From an uncultured Atopobiaceae bacterium (GTDB lineage Bacteria > Actinomycetota > Coriobacteriia > Coriobacteriales > Atopobiaceae): DNA of 20,867 bases. The translations under genes were made by a program, and so were the position numbers. The notes beneath the pieces are model-generated. The model searched no databases. It saw only the letters and a program-made list of their open reading frames with translations, and was not told the DNA's origin. Positions 6,381 to 14,818 of the stretch are shown here, one piece after another (the first letter of the stretch is position 1; each line of letters begins with the position of its first letter). Location: positions 1 to 20,867 of the forward strand of contig CANQSI010000010.1 in the NCBI GenBank assembly GCA_947626465.1. Direction: 5' to 3'.

Positions 6381-8399
6381 ATGATGTATGCGGGAGCGCG
6401 TTGCCATCGCCCTGCCGTGATCGCACTTGCGCTTATCTGCGTGTTCTTAGGGGTCGTGGGATTTGGAGGCGAGGCGCGCGCCGAGGGGGCCTTCAGCGAA
6501 GGCGCGCCGGCACAGGTGGCGAACATCGATGAGCTTGCGCAGGCGCTCGCGGTGAGGGCAACACCCCTCACGCTCGCGGACGGCTTTTCCGAGAGCGCGC
6601 CCGCCACGGGAAACCTCGTAGTGGATTACCCCGCCATGCTCGATCTCAATGGCGAGACACTCGATCTCGGCACCTCCTCGCTCGTCGTGGCCGATGGCGG
6701 CGCGCTTACGGTCTCAGACGGGAGCGCGGGGGCTACGGGCACGATCACCTCCCAGAACAGCAGCCAAACGCTGCAGGTGGGAGAGAGGGCTGAAGACGAT
6801 GCCGCCTTTACGCTCGAGGACCACGCCACTATCACGAACTCCATTCGGGGAGTGGCGCTCCTTATCGAGGGCGGCAGCGCGGTGATTGCCGGCGGCACCG
6901 TGGTGAGCGCGGGCGGCAAGCCCGCACTTGCCTCGAGTGCGAGCGCGAAGGCCGCAACCCTCTCCATCACCGGTGGCACGGTGATGAGCGGCCCGGGGAG
7001 CTGCGGGATCATTTGGAATGCGGGCGAGGCGGTGGTGAGTGGCGGCAAGGTCGGCGCCACGCCGGGCTACCACACGCCGGCCATCGCCGTGAGCGGCTCT
7101 GGCGCGAAGCTCACCGTCAATGGCACAGCCGAGGTCTCCGGCGATTGGGGCCTTGCGGCGCTCTTCGGAGCCACGGTGGCGATCGAGGACGACGCGGAGA
7201 TCGTCGGAGCCTCCGAGGCAGCCGTCACCACCTGGGGCTCAAGCGCAGTCGGCTCGTCGATCACCATCTCAGGCGGCGCCTTGGCTGGCGCCAAGGCGGG
7301 GCTCTATACGCCGAGCGCGACGACGGAGGGCGCGCAGAGCACCGTCGTGGTGTCCGGGGGCACCATCTCTGGCACGTCCACGCCGAGCGCGGGCGTGGTG
7401 AACGTGGGAAGCAACCTCACCCTCAGTGGCACTGCGAGCGTGGGCTGCAATCCCGGCGAGAGTGGCGCCACGATCTCCATCGGCGATGCCACGCTCGACG
7501 GCCAGTACTCGGGCGACGCCGTTTCCTATCCCGCGACGGGCGTGGTGGCGGCCGCTCCGGAGCACTACCAAAAGGCGATCACGCACATCTCAGGCGGCAC
7601 CATCACCGGCGGCATCTCCAACAGCGTGCCGACGATCGGCACGGGGGCGAACGCCCCGTTGATGGTGATAACCGCAGGATCGATCACCGGCAATGTGGAT
7701 AACTACCCGCACGGCGTGCTCATCGTGGGCGACTCCGAGGGCAATGGCCCCACCATCGACGGCACGCTCTCCGGCGAGGATGCGGAGTGGATCGGCGGCA
7801 CCGTCACGGGCGGCGTGGAAAATGGCGCGACCGACAACCGCCCAGCCCCCGCGCCCGAGCCCGAAGAGCCGGGACCGGACGAGCCGGAGCCCAACCCGCC
7901 TTCAACCAATCCGCCTTCGCCCAACCCGCCTAAGCCTGAGGCACCCGCCACCGTCACGGTGTATCGCCTCTACAACCGCTATCTCAACGGCGCGCACCTC
8001 TTCACGGTGAACGACAACGAGCTCGAAGATCTCATTGCCGCCGGCTGGACCTTCGAGGGCGCCGTCTTCACGGAGTACGCCACGCAGGTGGAGGGCTCCA
8101 CGCCCGTCTTCAGGCTCTACAACCCCTACAACGGAGACCACTTCTTCACGAAGAGCGAGGACGAGGCGCAGAGCCTCGAGGGCCATGGGTGGACGCGCGA
8201 AGGCACGGCGTGGTATCAGGCAAAGGCACAATCGGACCATGAAGTCTATCGGCTCTACAACCCCTACCAAACCGAGTACGCGGGGCTCGGAAATCACCTC
8301 TGGACCGCGTCTTTGAATGAGCGCGACACCCTCGTGCATATCGGCTGGCAGGGTGAGGGCATCGGCTGGTACTTCGTGAAGGTCTTCCGAGCGAAGTAG
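6381..8399 (+). CDS. Large secreted protein: beta-helix-like repeats, Pro-rich linker and three DUF5648 repeats
   Basis: The product has 672 residues. Residues 1-34 form a signal peptide cleaved after EARA. Residues about 60-485 are Gly/Ser/Thr-rich with irregular repeats of the type SGGTI-x-SG and ITGGTV, as in right-handed parallel beta-helix (pectin-lyase-like) surface proteins; no catalytic residues could be assigned. A Pro/Glu/Asn linker (about 487-526, with NPPSTNPPSPNPPKP) joins this to three C-terminal units at 527-566, 576-615 and 622-667. Each unit begins V[YF]RLYN, contains H-[LF]-[FW]-T and ends GW--EG--[WF], the pattern of DUF5648. No LPXTG motif or membrane anchor follows, so the repeats may provide wall attachment (inferred). 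GGGAGG five bases before the first ATG supports this start; the ATG at 6384 is also possible. It could be an adhesin or glycan-binding protein. Confidence 0.85.
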   Translation: MMYAGARCHRPAVIALALICVFLGVVGFGGEARAEGAFSEGAPAQVANIDELAQALAVRATPLTLADGFSESAPATGNLVVDYPAMLDLNGETLDLGTSSLVVADGGALTVSDGSAGATGTITSQNSSQTLQVGERAEDDAAFTLEDHATITNSIRGVALLIEGGSAVIAGGTVVSAGGKPALASSASAKAATLSITGGTVMSGPGSCGIIWNAGEAVVSGGKVGATPGYHTPAIAVSGSGAKLTVNGTAEVSGDWGLAALFGATVAIEDDAEIVGASEAAVTTWGSSAVGSSITISGGALAGAKAGLYTPSATTEGAQSTVVVSGGTISGTSTPSAGVVNVGSNLTLSGTASVGCNPGESGATISIGDATLDGQYSGDAVSYPATGVVAAAPEHYQKAITHISGGTITGGISNSVPTIGTGANAPLMVITAGSITGNVDNYPHGVLIVGDSEGNGPTIDGTLSGEDAEWIGGTVTGGVENGATDNRPAPAPEPEEPGPDEPEPNPPSTNPPSPNPPKPEAPATVTVYRLYNRYLNGAHLFTVNDNELEDLIAAGWTFEGAVFTEYATQVEGSTPVFRLYNPYNGDHFFTKSEDEAQSLEGHGWTREGTAWYQAKAQSDHEVYRLYNPYQTEYAGLGNHLWTASLNERDTLVHIGWQGEGIGWYFVKVFRAK

Positions 8400-8418
8400 C
8401 GGGGGAAATGCCTCAGGC

Positions 8419-8452
8419 GTGCCCCGCGTGGGAGGCGCCGCGCTCCGGGCAC
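8419..8452. terminator. Hairpin between converging genes, possible bidirectional terminator
   Basis: GTGCCC (8419-8424) pairs with GGGCAC (8447-8452), and GGAG (8431-8434) stacks on CTCC (8443-8446) with a one-sided 6-base bulge. It lies in the 82-base gap between the convergent stop codons of the surface protein and degV. No T-tract is present on either strand. Confidence 0.4.
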
Positions 8453-8481
8453 TTGCACATGGCCGCGGGCCTCCGCCGGCC

Positions 8482-9375
8482 CTAGCCCTCGCGTGCCTCG
8501 AACCAGGCGCTCATCTCGGGCGTGGCGGGCTGGACGGCCATGCCGAGGAGCGAGGGGCCGGTGTGCACGATGAGGTCGGCCGTGATGCCCGAGCGTATGA
8601 GCCCCACCTCGTTGGGCACGCGCTCGAGGAGGTTGCGCTCGTAGGTGTCCACGGGCGCACTCGGGTTGGCCGAGCAGATGGCGAGCGTCACGCGGTCGTA
8701 GCGCTTCGCGCGTTCGGTGATGAGGTCCTCGATGGCGCGGATGGCCTTCTGGAGGCCCCTGCTCTTCTTCACGATGCGATAGCGCCCCTCGGAATCACAA
8801 TCGAAGACCGGCTTTATGTTGAGCGCGGAGCCCAGGCGATAGACCGCCTCGGATATGCGCCCGCCTTTTCGCAGGTACACGAGCTCATCCACGCAGAAGA
8901 GGACGAGCGTGTTCTCCGAGAGCTCGTTGAGGCGTCGCTCGGCCTCCTCGAAGGGCACGCCCGCTTCCACCATGAGGGCGGCGTTCATGGTCACGAGCCC
9001 CGCGGCCACGCCGATCGACTTCGTGTCGATCACGGCCACGGGGAAGTCCTCGATCTGGCTCGCCACGAGGTGCACGGTTTGGTTGGTGGCGGAGAGCCCG
9101 GAGCTGATGGTGACGAAGATGGCCTTCTCGTAGCCGCGCGCCCGGCATTCCTCGAGCGCCGCGAGGAGCGTCGTGGGGGAGGGAAGCGAGGTGCTGGGAA
9201 TCTCCTCCGGAAGGCGTGCGACCACGTCTTCGGTGGTGATGTCGACGTCGGTGTGGTAGGTGCCGTCGGAGAAGTTGATCACGAGCGGGACGATCGTGAT
9301 GTCGTGCTCGCGGGCGAACTCAAGCGGGGTATTGGTTCCGGAGTCGGTGAGGATGGCGATCCTCTGCTCGTTCAT
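8482..9375 (-). CDS. DegV family fatty-acid-binding protein (FakB-like)
   Basis: The 297-residue product has the whole DegV signature series: TDSGTN near the N-terminus, TSLPSP, TISSGLSATNQT, DTKSIGVAAG, LRKGGRI, and the C-terminal HTGPSLLGM. In the FakA/FakB system such proteins present a bound fatty acid to the kinase FakA, giving acyl phosphate for phospholipid synthesis. The Ser/Thr and His residues of these motifs line the carboxylate pocket. The kinase partner FakA (DAK2 domain) is not in the window, so which fatty acid it serves cannot be told. The ATG is preceded by GGGGGTG four bases away. It is divergent from ppaC and stands alone as a transcription unit. Confidence 0.93.
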   Translation of the reverse strand: MNEQRIAILTDSGTNTPLEFAREHDITIVPLVINFSDGTYHTDVDITTEDVVARLPEEIPSTSLPSPTTLLAALEECRARGYEKAIFVTISSGLSATNQTVHLVASQIEDFPVAVIDTKSIGVAAGLVTMNAALMVEAGVPFEEAERRLNELSENTLVLFCVDELVYLRKGGRISEAVYRLGSALNIKPVFDCDSEGRYRIVKKSRGLQKAIRAIEDLITERAKRYDRVTLAICSANPSAPVDTYERNLLERVPNEVGLIRSGITADLIVHTGPSLLGMAVQPATPEMSAWFEAREG

Positions 9376-9504
9376 GGCACCCCCGAACCTCGGACGGACT
9401 GGCCTTGAGGGTCATACCCAAGGGTAGCCAAATCGGCGCGTTCCACCTACTCTTCATCGGCCACCTCGCTCGACACCTCGCCGAGGGTGGGGGGTGGGGT
9501 TGGC

Positions 9505-9510
9505 TACAAT
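9505..9510 (+). promoter_or_regulatory. Likely -10 element of ppaC
   Basis: TACAAT matches the -10 consensus at five of six positions, 49 bases before the ppaC start. No TTGACA-like box sits 16-18 bases upstream; the region there is G-rich. A short dyad TACCC-AA-GGGTA at 9415-9426 lies in the same divergent intergenic region with degV. Confidence 0.45.
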
Positions 9511-9559
9511 CGAGGCAATCCCCACCAGCGCGTCAGCTTCGGCCCTGAAGGAGTCTCCC

Positions 9560-10504
9560 ATGAGCACGGTCTACGTCTTCGGCCATAAGCATCCCGACAA
9601 CGATTCCATCCTCGCCGCAGTGATGCTTTCGCAGCTCATGAACACCCTCGAGGATGGCAACACCTACGTGCCGCGCCGCCTCGGCGAGATGCCGCTCGAA
9701 TCCGCGGCCATCCTCAAGAGCTGGGAGTTCCCCGAGCCCGAGTACCTCGACGAGATCCCCGCGCCCGCGCCGGGGGAGGAGCGCCAGAAGGTGATCCTCG
9801 TCGACCACAACGAGGAGGTGCAGTCGGTCCACGGACTCTCGAACGCCGAGGTGGTGGGCGTGGTCGACCACCACCGCATCGCCGACTTCTCCACCCACAA
9901 GCCCATCTTCTTCATCACGCTTCCCTGGGGCTCCACGGCCACGATCGTGCTCTACCTCTTCCACGCCTACGAGGTGACGCCCACGGTGGCGCAGCTCTCG
10001 TGCCTGCTCTCGGCGATGATGACGGACATGGTGATGATGAAGAGCCCCACCACCACCGAGATCGATCGCCAGTTCGTGGAGAACGTGGGCGAGATCCTCG
10101 GGCTCGATCCGGTGGACTTCGGCATGAACATCTTCACGAACCGCGCCACCGACAAATACACGCCCGACGAGATGGTGGCCCACGACATCAAGGGCTTCGT
10201 CATCAACGGGAAGCGCGTGTTCATCGGCCAGTACGAGACGGTGGACAAGAGCATCGCGCTCAATCGCCTGCCCGAGCTTCGGCAGGCCATGGAGAGCTTC
10301 CGCAAGGAGAAGAACGCCGACACGCTCGTGCTCGCCGTCACCGACATCATGGAGGAGGGCTCGCAGATCCTCATGTGCGGCGACAAGAGCCTTCCCGAGC
10401 GCGGCCTCGGCATCACCGACGAGCCCGGCGGCGTGTGGCTTCCCGGCGTGCTCTCGCGCAAGAAGCAAATCGCGGCGCCCATCCTCGCGGCTGCGACGGC
10501 CTAA
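9560..10504 (+). CDS. ppaC: Manganese-dependent inorganic pyrophosphatase (family II, DHH/DHHA2)
   Basis: This cytoplasmic enzyme hydrolyses pyrophosphate to two phosphates, pulling biosynthetic reactions forward. The 314-residue product matches the family length. The DHH domain shows GHKHPDNDS (metal ligands H9, D13, D15), LVDHNEEVQS (D82) and VVDHHRIADF (D103, H104, H105). The DHHA2 domain ends with SRKKQIAAPI, whose Arg-Lys-Lys binds the substrate. No regulatory CBS or DRTGG insert is present between the domains, so this is the constitutive form. The ATG at 9560 has GAAGGAG six bases upstream; the open frame extends 22 codons further but has no such site and the extra residues are atypical. 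nhaA follows 15 bases later, probably on the same transcript. Confidence 0.97.
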   Translation: MSTVYVFGHKHPDNDSILAAVMLSQLMNTLEDGNTYVPRRLGEMPLESAAILKSWEFPEPEYLDEIPAPAPGEERQKVILVDHNEEVQSVHGLSNAEVVGVVDHHRIADFSTHKPIFFITLPWGSTATIVLYLFHAYEVTPTVAQLSCLLSAMMTDMVMMKSPTTTEIDRQFVENVGEILGLDPVDFGMNIFTNRATDKYTPDEMVAHDIKGFVINGKRVFIGQYETVDKSIALNRLPELRQAMESFRKEKNADTLVLAVTDIMEEGSQILMCGDKSLPERGLGITDEPGGVWLPGVLSRKKQIAAPILAAATA

Positions 10505-10519
10505 GCGCGCATCTGCCGC

Positions 10520-12004
10520 ATGAGCGACCACACGCCGGAGCCCATGGATTCCGAAATGCCGCACATGAGCGGGGTGCCTGCGGGCTCGCCAGCCTCCATC
10601 ATCGCGTATCCCGAGGTAAAGCAGCGCATGGCGATTCGCCAGCGTGCGGGCCGCGTCTTCGGTGACGGCACCATCGCGGCGGGCGTGATGGTGTTCGCCG
10701 CGCTCCTCGCGGTGGTGATCGCCAACACCGATGCCTACGAGGTGGTGCACGAGGTGCTCGAGGCGCCGCTTTCGGTGGGCTTTGGCGGCTTCGTGGCTTC
10801 GATGTCGCTCGAGGCGTTCGTGAACGACTTCCTCATGGCGATCTTCTTCCTGTTGGTGGGCATCGAACTCAAGTACGAGGTGACGGTGGGGGAGCTGCGC
10901 AAGCCACGCCAGGCGGCGCTGCCGATGCTCGCGGCGGTGGGCGGCGTGGCCGCGCCCGCACTCATCTACCTCGCGATCAACGCAGGCGGCGCCACGCAGG
11001 GCTGGGCCGTGCCCATCGCCACCGACATCGCCTTCGCGCTCGGCGTGATGTCGCTTCTGGGCGACAAGGTGGCGCCCGCCACGAAGGTCTTCTTCTCCAC
11101 GCTCGCCATCGCGGACGACATCCTCGCGATCATCGTCATCGCCGCGTTCTACGGGAAGACGCCCAGCATCCCGTGGCTCGCGGCGAGCGGCATGTGCATC
11201 GTCATCCTCGCCATCATGAACAAGCGCAAGGCCTTCCAGATTCGCCACTACCTCGTGGTGGGGCTCGTGCTTTGGGTGTGCGTCTACGACTCCGGCATCC
11301 ACGCCACGCTCGCGGGCGTGATCCTCGCGTTCTTCCTGCCGGTGAAGAGCGAGATCCGCCTCTCGAAGCTGAGGCCCTGGCTCCGGCGGAAGGCGATCGA
11401 GCTCGACGAGAACTACGACGACAACATCCACGTGCTGGGGCAGCACCGCTTCACGAGGATCGCGGGCGACGTCGAGCGCATCATGCACCACGTGACCCCT
11501 CCGCTCGAGCGCATGGAACGCGCGATCACGGTGCCGGTGAACTTCGTGATCCTGCCCATCTTCGCGTTCGTGAACGCGCAGGTGCGGCTCGTGGGCGTGG
11601 ACCTCATGTCGATCGTCACCGACCCCGTCACCATCGGCGCCTACGTGGGGGCGGTTCTCGGAAAGCCCATCGGCATCATCTTGGTGACGGCGCTTCTCGT
11701 GGCCGTCCACTTCGCGAAGCTTCCCGATGGGGTGGACTGGATCCAGATCATCGGCGTGGGGCTCATGGGCGGCTTGGGCTTCACCATGTCGATCCTCATC
11801 GCAGGGCTCGCCTTCTCGGATCCCGCGCACGTCCTCGCGGTGAAGTGCGCCATCCTCACTGGCTCGCTCACGGCGGCCTTCATGGGGTCGGTCTTCCTGC
11901 TCGTCTTCAGCAAGCGGAAGGGCTCGCTCGAGCATGAGCGCGAGGAAGAGGAGGAAGCCGAGGACGAGGCGCTCCTCGATCGCGCCATGGAGCGCAGCAA
12001 GTGA
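10520..12004 (+). CDS. nhaA: Na+/H+ antiporter NhaA
   Basis: This inner-membrane antiporter exports Na+ in exchange for protons. The 494-residue product has the transport-site aspartates D169 (ATDIAFALG) and D199-D200 (AIADDILAI), spaced as D133/D163/D164 in E. coli NhaA, and about a dozen hydrophobic segments. It exceeds the ~390 of E. coli through three additions: an N-terminal extension of about 36 residues, a hydrophilic cytoplasmic insert near residues 280-330, and a C-terminal tail rich in Glu (EREEEEEAEDEA). There is no strong ribosome site before the ATG at 10520; ATGs at 10544, 10556 or 10565 are alternatives and would shorten the extension. Its proximity to ppaC suggests co-transcription or translational coupling. 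Confidence 0.93.
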   Translation: MSDHTPEPMDSEMPHMSGVPAGSPASIIAYPEVKQRMAIRQRAGRVFGDGTIAAGVMVFAALLAVVIANTDAYEVVHEVLEAPLSVGFGGFVASMSLEAFVNDFLMAIFFLLVGIELKYEVTVGELRKPRQAALPMLAAVGGVAAPALIYLAINAGGATQGWAVPIATDIAFALGVMSLLGDKVAPATKVFFSTLAIADDILAIIVIAAFYGKTPSIPWLAASGMCIVILAIMNKRKAFQIRHYLVVGLVLWVCVYDSGIHATLAGVILAFFLPVKSEIRLSKLRPWLRRKAIELDENYDDNIHVLGQHRFTRIAGDVERIMHHVTPPLERMERAITVPVNFVILPIFAFVNAQVRLVGVDLMSIVTDPVTIGAYVGAVLGKPIGIILVTALLVAVHFAKLPDGVDWIQIIGVGLMGGLGFTMSILIAGLAFSDPAHVLAVKCAILTGSLTAAFMGSVFLLVFSKRKGSLEHEREEEEEAEDEALLDRAMERSK

Positions 12005-12005
12005 G

Positions 12006-12263
12006 CTACTCCAGAAGGCCCAGCTTGAGGGTCCAGCCGTGGGCCGTGATGGTGGAGTTCAGCTGGGTCGTGAGCTGCGTGCGGGTGTAGGTGCCGGCGG
12101 GAAGCGATTCGGTGATCTCGCGTGCGAGCGCTCCCATGTCGAAGGCGTCGGCAAGCGAGAGCACGTCGCGCTTGTCCACGCGCTTGGCGTCCTTGAAGAG
12201 CGCATCCACGAGACGCTGGAGGTCGCCCTCTTCAAACACCGGGTCGTAGGGTTGGGCAGCCAT
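12006..12263 (-). CDS. Small conserved-looking hypothetical protein, 85 residues
   Basis: I do not recognise a family. The 85-residue product is soluble and has no signal peptide or membrane segment. It reads as two parts: an acidic helical N-terminal half (DPVFEEGDLQRLVDALFKDAKRVDKRDVLSLADAFDMG in segments) and a C-terminal half TYTRTQLTTQLNSTI ending HGWTLKLGLLE. A well-placed GAGGTGG lies three bases before the ATG. The codon preference is like that of neighbouring genes, which favours a real gene. Its stop codon is one base from the convergent nhaA stop, so the two 3' ends must overlap in transcripts. Confidence 0.7.
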   Translation of the reverse strand: MAAQPYDPVFEEGDLQRLVDALFKDAKRVDKRDVLSLADAFDMGALAREITESLPAGTYTRTQLTTQLNSTITAHGWTLKLGLLE

Positions 12264-12339
12264 CGTCCACCTCGTCTCGCGAAGCTACGTTTCCACTTCG
12301 GCTCAGATGGGGGCGAGCGATGCGTTGTCCGCGCAATTG

Positions 12340-12366
12340 GGCCCCACGGAGCCTTAGCATGGGGCC
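12340..12366 (+). repeat. Inverted repeat in the leader of the aminotransferase gene
   Basis: GGCCCCA (12340-12346) and TGGGGCC (12360-12366) form a 7-bp stem with a 13-base loop. It lies 58 bases before the aminotransferase start, in the 161-base gap shared with the divergent small gene. It could be an operator or leader hairpin. No promoter is clear in this gap. Confidence 0.35.
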
Positions 12367-12424
12367 AAGCATACGCTGCTCGCGGCGCCGAGCCCCTCGG
12401 CACGCGCATCTCGGGAGAAAGCGG

Positions 12425-13714
12425 ATGATCATGGCATGGGACTTCGCCTCGATGGGAAACGAAGAGCTTGAGGCAACGATCGAGCGCCTCGAAGCCGAGG
12501 TGGCAGAGCTCAAATCCAAGGGCATCTCCTTGGATATGGCGCGTGGGAAGCCGAGCCCCGAGCAGGTGGATCTCTCCCGGTCGCTCCTCGACGTGCTCGA
12601 TGCGACGTCCGATCTCCATGACGAGGGCGCCGACGCGGCGAACTACGGCGTTCCCTGGGGCATACCCTCCGCGAAGCGCCTCATGGCGGCCATCATGGGC
12701 TGCCCCGAGGGCCAGGTGGTGGTGGCGGGCGCCTCGAGCTTGAACATCCAGTTCGACTGCCTCGTGCACGCCTGGGTGCGCGGCATCCGCGGGCACGCGC
12801 CGTGGGGCACGCTCGAGCGCGTGGCGTTTCTCTGTCCGAGCCCCGGCTACGATCGCCACTTCGCGATGACCGAGCACTTCGGCATCGAGAACATCCCCGT
12901 GCCGCTCGAAGGCGACGGCCCTGATATGGACATGGTCGAGGAGCTCGTGAGGGATCCCGCCGTGAAGGGCATGTGGGTGGTGCCGAAGTACCAAAACCCC
13001 ACGGGCATCACGTTTTCCGACGAGGTGGTGCGCCGGATCGCGCGCCTCGAGCCTGCGGCGAGCGACTTCCGCGTCTTCTGGGATAACGCCTATGCGGTGC
13101 ACGATCTCTTAGACGAGGGCGACGAGCTCCTCGAGGTCTTCGGCGCCATCGACGAGGAGGGCGGGCGCGATCTCGTCTACGAGTTCGCCTCCACCTCGAA
13201 GATCACCTTCCCCGGCTCAGGGATCGCGGCGGTGGCGGCCTCTGCCGCCGACCTCGCCGACCTCGAGGAGACCTTCGCCATCGAGCGCGTGTGCGCAGAC
13301 AAGGTGAACATGCTTCGCCATGCGCGCTACCTGCCGGACCTCGCCGCCGTGCGCGCGCACATGGCGCGCGAGGCCGAGGTGTTGCGCCCGCGCTTCGAGG
13401 TCGTGGAGCGCTCGCTCGAGGAGGGCCTCTCGGGCATCGAGGACTGCTCGTGGGGCACGCCACGCGGCGGGTACTTCGTAAGCTTCCGCGGCCCCGAGGG
13501 GAGCGCGAAGGCCATCGTTTCACTCTGCCGCGAGGTGGGCGTCACGCTCACGCCCGCAGGTGCCACGTGGCCGGGCGGAGAGGACCCAAAGGATCGCGAC
13601 CTTCGCATCGCGCCCTCGTACCCCACACTCGAGGAATTGAGCGCCGCCATGGACGTCTTCTGCGCGTGCGCGCGCCTCGTGTGCGCACGGCTCGAGCGAA
13701 GGGGCAGAGGCTAG
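12425..13714 (+). CDS. Aspartate aminotransferase, class Ic (MocR-type aminotransferase fold)
   Basis: This PLP-dependent enzyme would interconvert aspartate plus 2-oxoglutarate with oxaloacetate plus glutamate. Over 429 residues it shows DMARGKPSPEQ near the N-terminus, ASSLNIQFD, SPGYDRHF (PLP-ring and phosphate contacts), PKYQNPTGITF (PLP-binding Asn), FWDNAYAVHDL (Asp for the pyridine nitrogen), FASTSKITFPGSG with K259 as the Schiff-base lysine, and LRIAPSYP with the carboxylate-binding Arg. This signature matches the class Ic group first recognised in Corynebacterium and related bacteria, distinct from AspC. The ATG at 12425 is chosen because GGGAG lies seven bases upstream; the longer open frame to 12320 encodes Arg-rich, atypical sequence. 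The substrate is assigned by family only. Confidence 0.88.
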   Translation: MIMAWDFASMGNEELEATIERLEAEVAELKSKGISLDMARGKPSPEQVDLSRSLLDVLDATSDLHDEGADAANYGVPWGIPSAKRLMAAIMGCPEGQVVVAGASSLNIQFDCLVHAWVRGIRGHAPWGTLERVAFLCPSPGYDRHFAMTEHFGIENIPVPLEGDGPDMDMVEELVRDPAVKGMWVVPKYQNPTGITFSDEVVRRIARLEPAASDFRVFWDNAYAVHDLLDEGDELLEVFGAIDEEGGRDLVYEFASTSKITFPGSGIAAVAASAADLADLEETFAIERVCADKVNMLRHARYLPDLAAVRAHMAREAEVLRPRFEVVERSLEEGLSGIEDCSWGTPRGGYFVSFRGPEGSAKAIVSLCREVGVTLTPAGATWPGGEDPKDRDLRIAPSYPTLEELSAAMDVFCACARLVCARLERRGRG

Positions 13715-13887
13715 CGGCCCGAGGCCGAAGGCAAGGCGTGGATGATTCCTGATCTCCCCTCGGGTTGCGGGCCAAAGCGCGAGCAAACGTGTACGCTACC
13801 CATTTGGACTTTTGGAAGGGCGATTCGCACGCTTACGACACGACGCGCTCCCCATGCGAGCGCGAAACGAGGAGGGTTCTCGTACCC

Positions 13888-14739
13888 ATGGCTACCAAGC
13901 GGCCCAAGAAGCGCAACAAGCAAACCGTCGCCGCCCAGCGCGCTCGCTACAAGAAGGAGCAGGAAGAGCTCGCAGCGCAAAAGAGTGGCAAGAAGAAGCG
14001 CTCTGCCAAGGAGATCGCCGTCATCATCATCTCCGTCATCGTGGCGCTCGGCCTCATGCTCCCCTCGCTCGCGCAGATCTTCGCGCAGCCGCAGTCCTCG
14101 GAATCCATCCCCACCACCGTCGAGGGCTTCCAAGAGCGCTACCAGCCGCTCGTCGACGAGCTCCAGGGCCAGCTCGATGCCGACCCCACCAACCAGGACG
14201 CCGAGCTCGAGCTCGCGAACACGTACTTCCAGTGGGGCAGCTACGCCCAGATGTTCGCCGGCAGCGAGGACTTCCAAGCCGAGGTGAAGCGCGTCTTCGG
14301 CGAGGCGAAGAACGCCTACGCCAAGTACCTCGAGCTCGTGGGCTCCACCGACACGGATGAGGCCAAGCAGGCGGCTGTCTCCGAGGCGCTCTGCGACTAC
14401 TACACCGATAACTCCGCAGAGGCCATCACCACCCTCACCGACCTCGCGGAATCCACGAACTTCGCCTCCGCTTGGGCGAACCTCGGCATGATCTACGCCA
14501 ACCAAGGCGCCACGCAGACCGCCATCGAGTGCTACGAGAAGGGCGCGGCAGCCGACCCCGATGACGCGCTCGGCGTGAAGAGCTATTGCGAGCAGCAGAT
14601 CGAGACGCTCCAGAACCCGTCCACGACCGACGAGGCCACGGTCGACGTCGACACGAGCGACGCCGATTCGGCCGCAGACGCGCCTTCTTCGACCACCGGC
14701 GGTTCCGATTCGGGCGAGAGCGGTGGCGAAAGCTCATAA
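13888..14739 (+). CDS. Membrane-anchored tetratricopeptide-repeat protein
   Basis: The 283-residue product starts with about 41 residues dense in Lys/Arg (KRPKKRNKQ, KSGKKKRSAKE). One membrane helix follows at about 42-65 (IAVIIISVIVALGLML). The remainder probably faces outward by the positive-inside rule. Residues about 100-235 contain TPR-like helix pairs: DPTNQDAELELANTYFQWG and ASAWANLGMIYANQG with AIECYEKGAAADPDD. The last ~45 residues are Ser/Thr/Asp/Gly-rich and low in complexity. TPR domains mount protein complexes; the partner is unknown. AGGAGGG lies 11 bases before the ATG, longer than ideal. The 173-base gap upstream holds a 7-bp dyad CCCGAGG/CCTCGGG (13718-13724 and 13758-13764) and no clear promoter. 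Confidence 0.8.
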   Translation: MATKRPKKRNKQTVAAQRARYKKEQEELAAQKSGKKKRSAKEIAVIIISVIVALGLMLPSLAQIFAQPQSSESIPTTVEGFQERYQPLVDELQGQLDADPTNQDAELELANTYFQWGSYAQMFAGSEDFQAEVKRVFGEAKNAYAKYLELVGSTDTDEAKQAAVSEALCDYYTDNSAEAITTLTDLAESTNFASAWANLGMIYANQGATQTAIECYEKGAAADPDDALGVKSYCEQQIETLQNPSTTDEATVDVDTSDADSAADAPSSTTGGSDSGESGGESS

Positions 14740-14740
14740 A

Positions 14741-14758
14741 CCTTAAAATGCTTTCAGG
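14741..14758 (+). repeat. Imperfect dyad after the TPR gene
   Basis: CCTTAAA and TTTCAGG form a near-palindrome (one mismatch) with a 4-base loop, immediately after the TPR stop codon. It could be a weak terminator or an operator for the STAS gene. No T-tract follows. Confidence 0.25.
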
Positions 14759-14818
14759 CCGGGGGACTGTTCCCTCGCCCATGCTGTGCTCGGATCACAA
14801 TGGAAGGGGTTTGCCATC

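Noticed and set aside
7840..8399. Sortase anchoring of the large secreted protein.
   Set aside because: No LPXTG-like motif, hydrophobic segment or terminal positive tail is present at the C-terminus.
9533..11935. An 800-codon minus-strand frame opposite ppaC and nhaA.
   Set aside because: It is antisense to two well-supported genes and its His/Arg/Asp-rich, motif-free translation is a codon-bias shadow.
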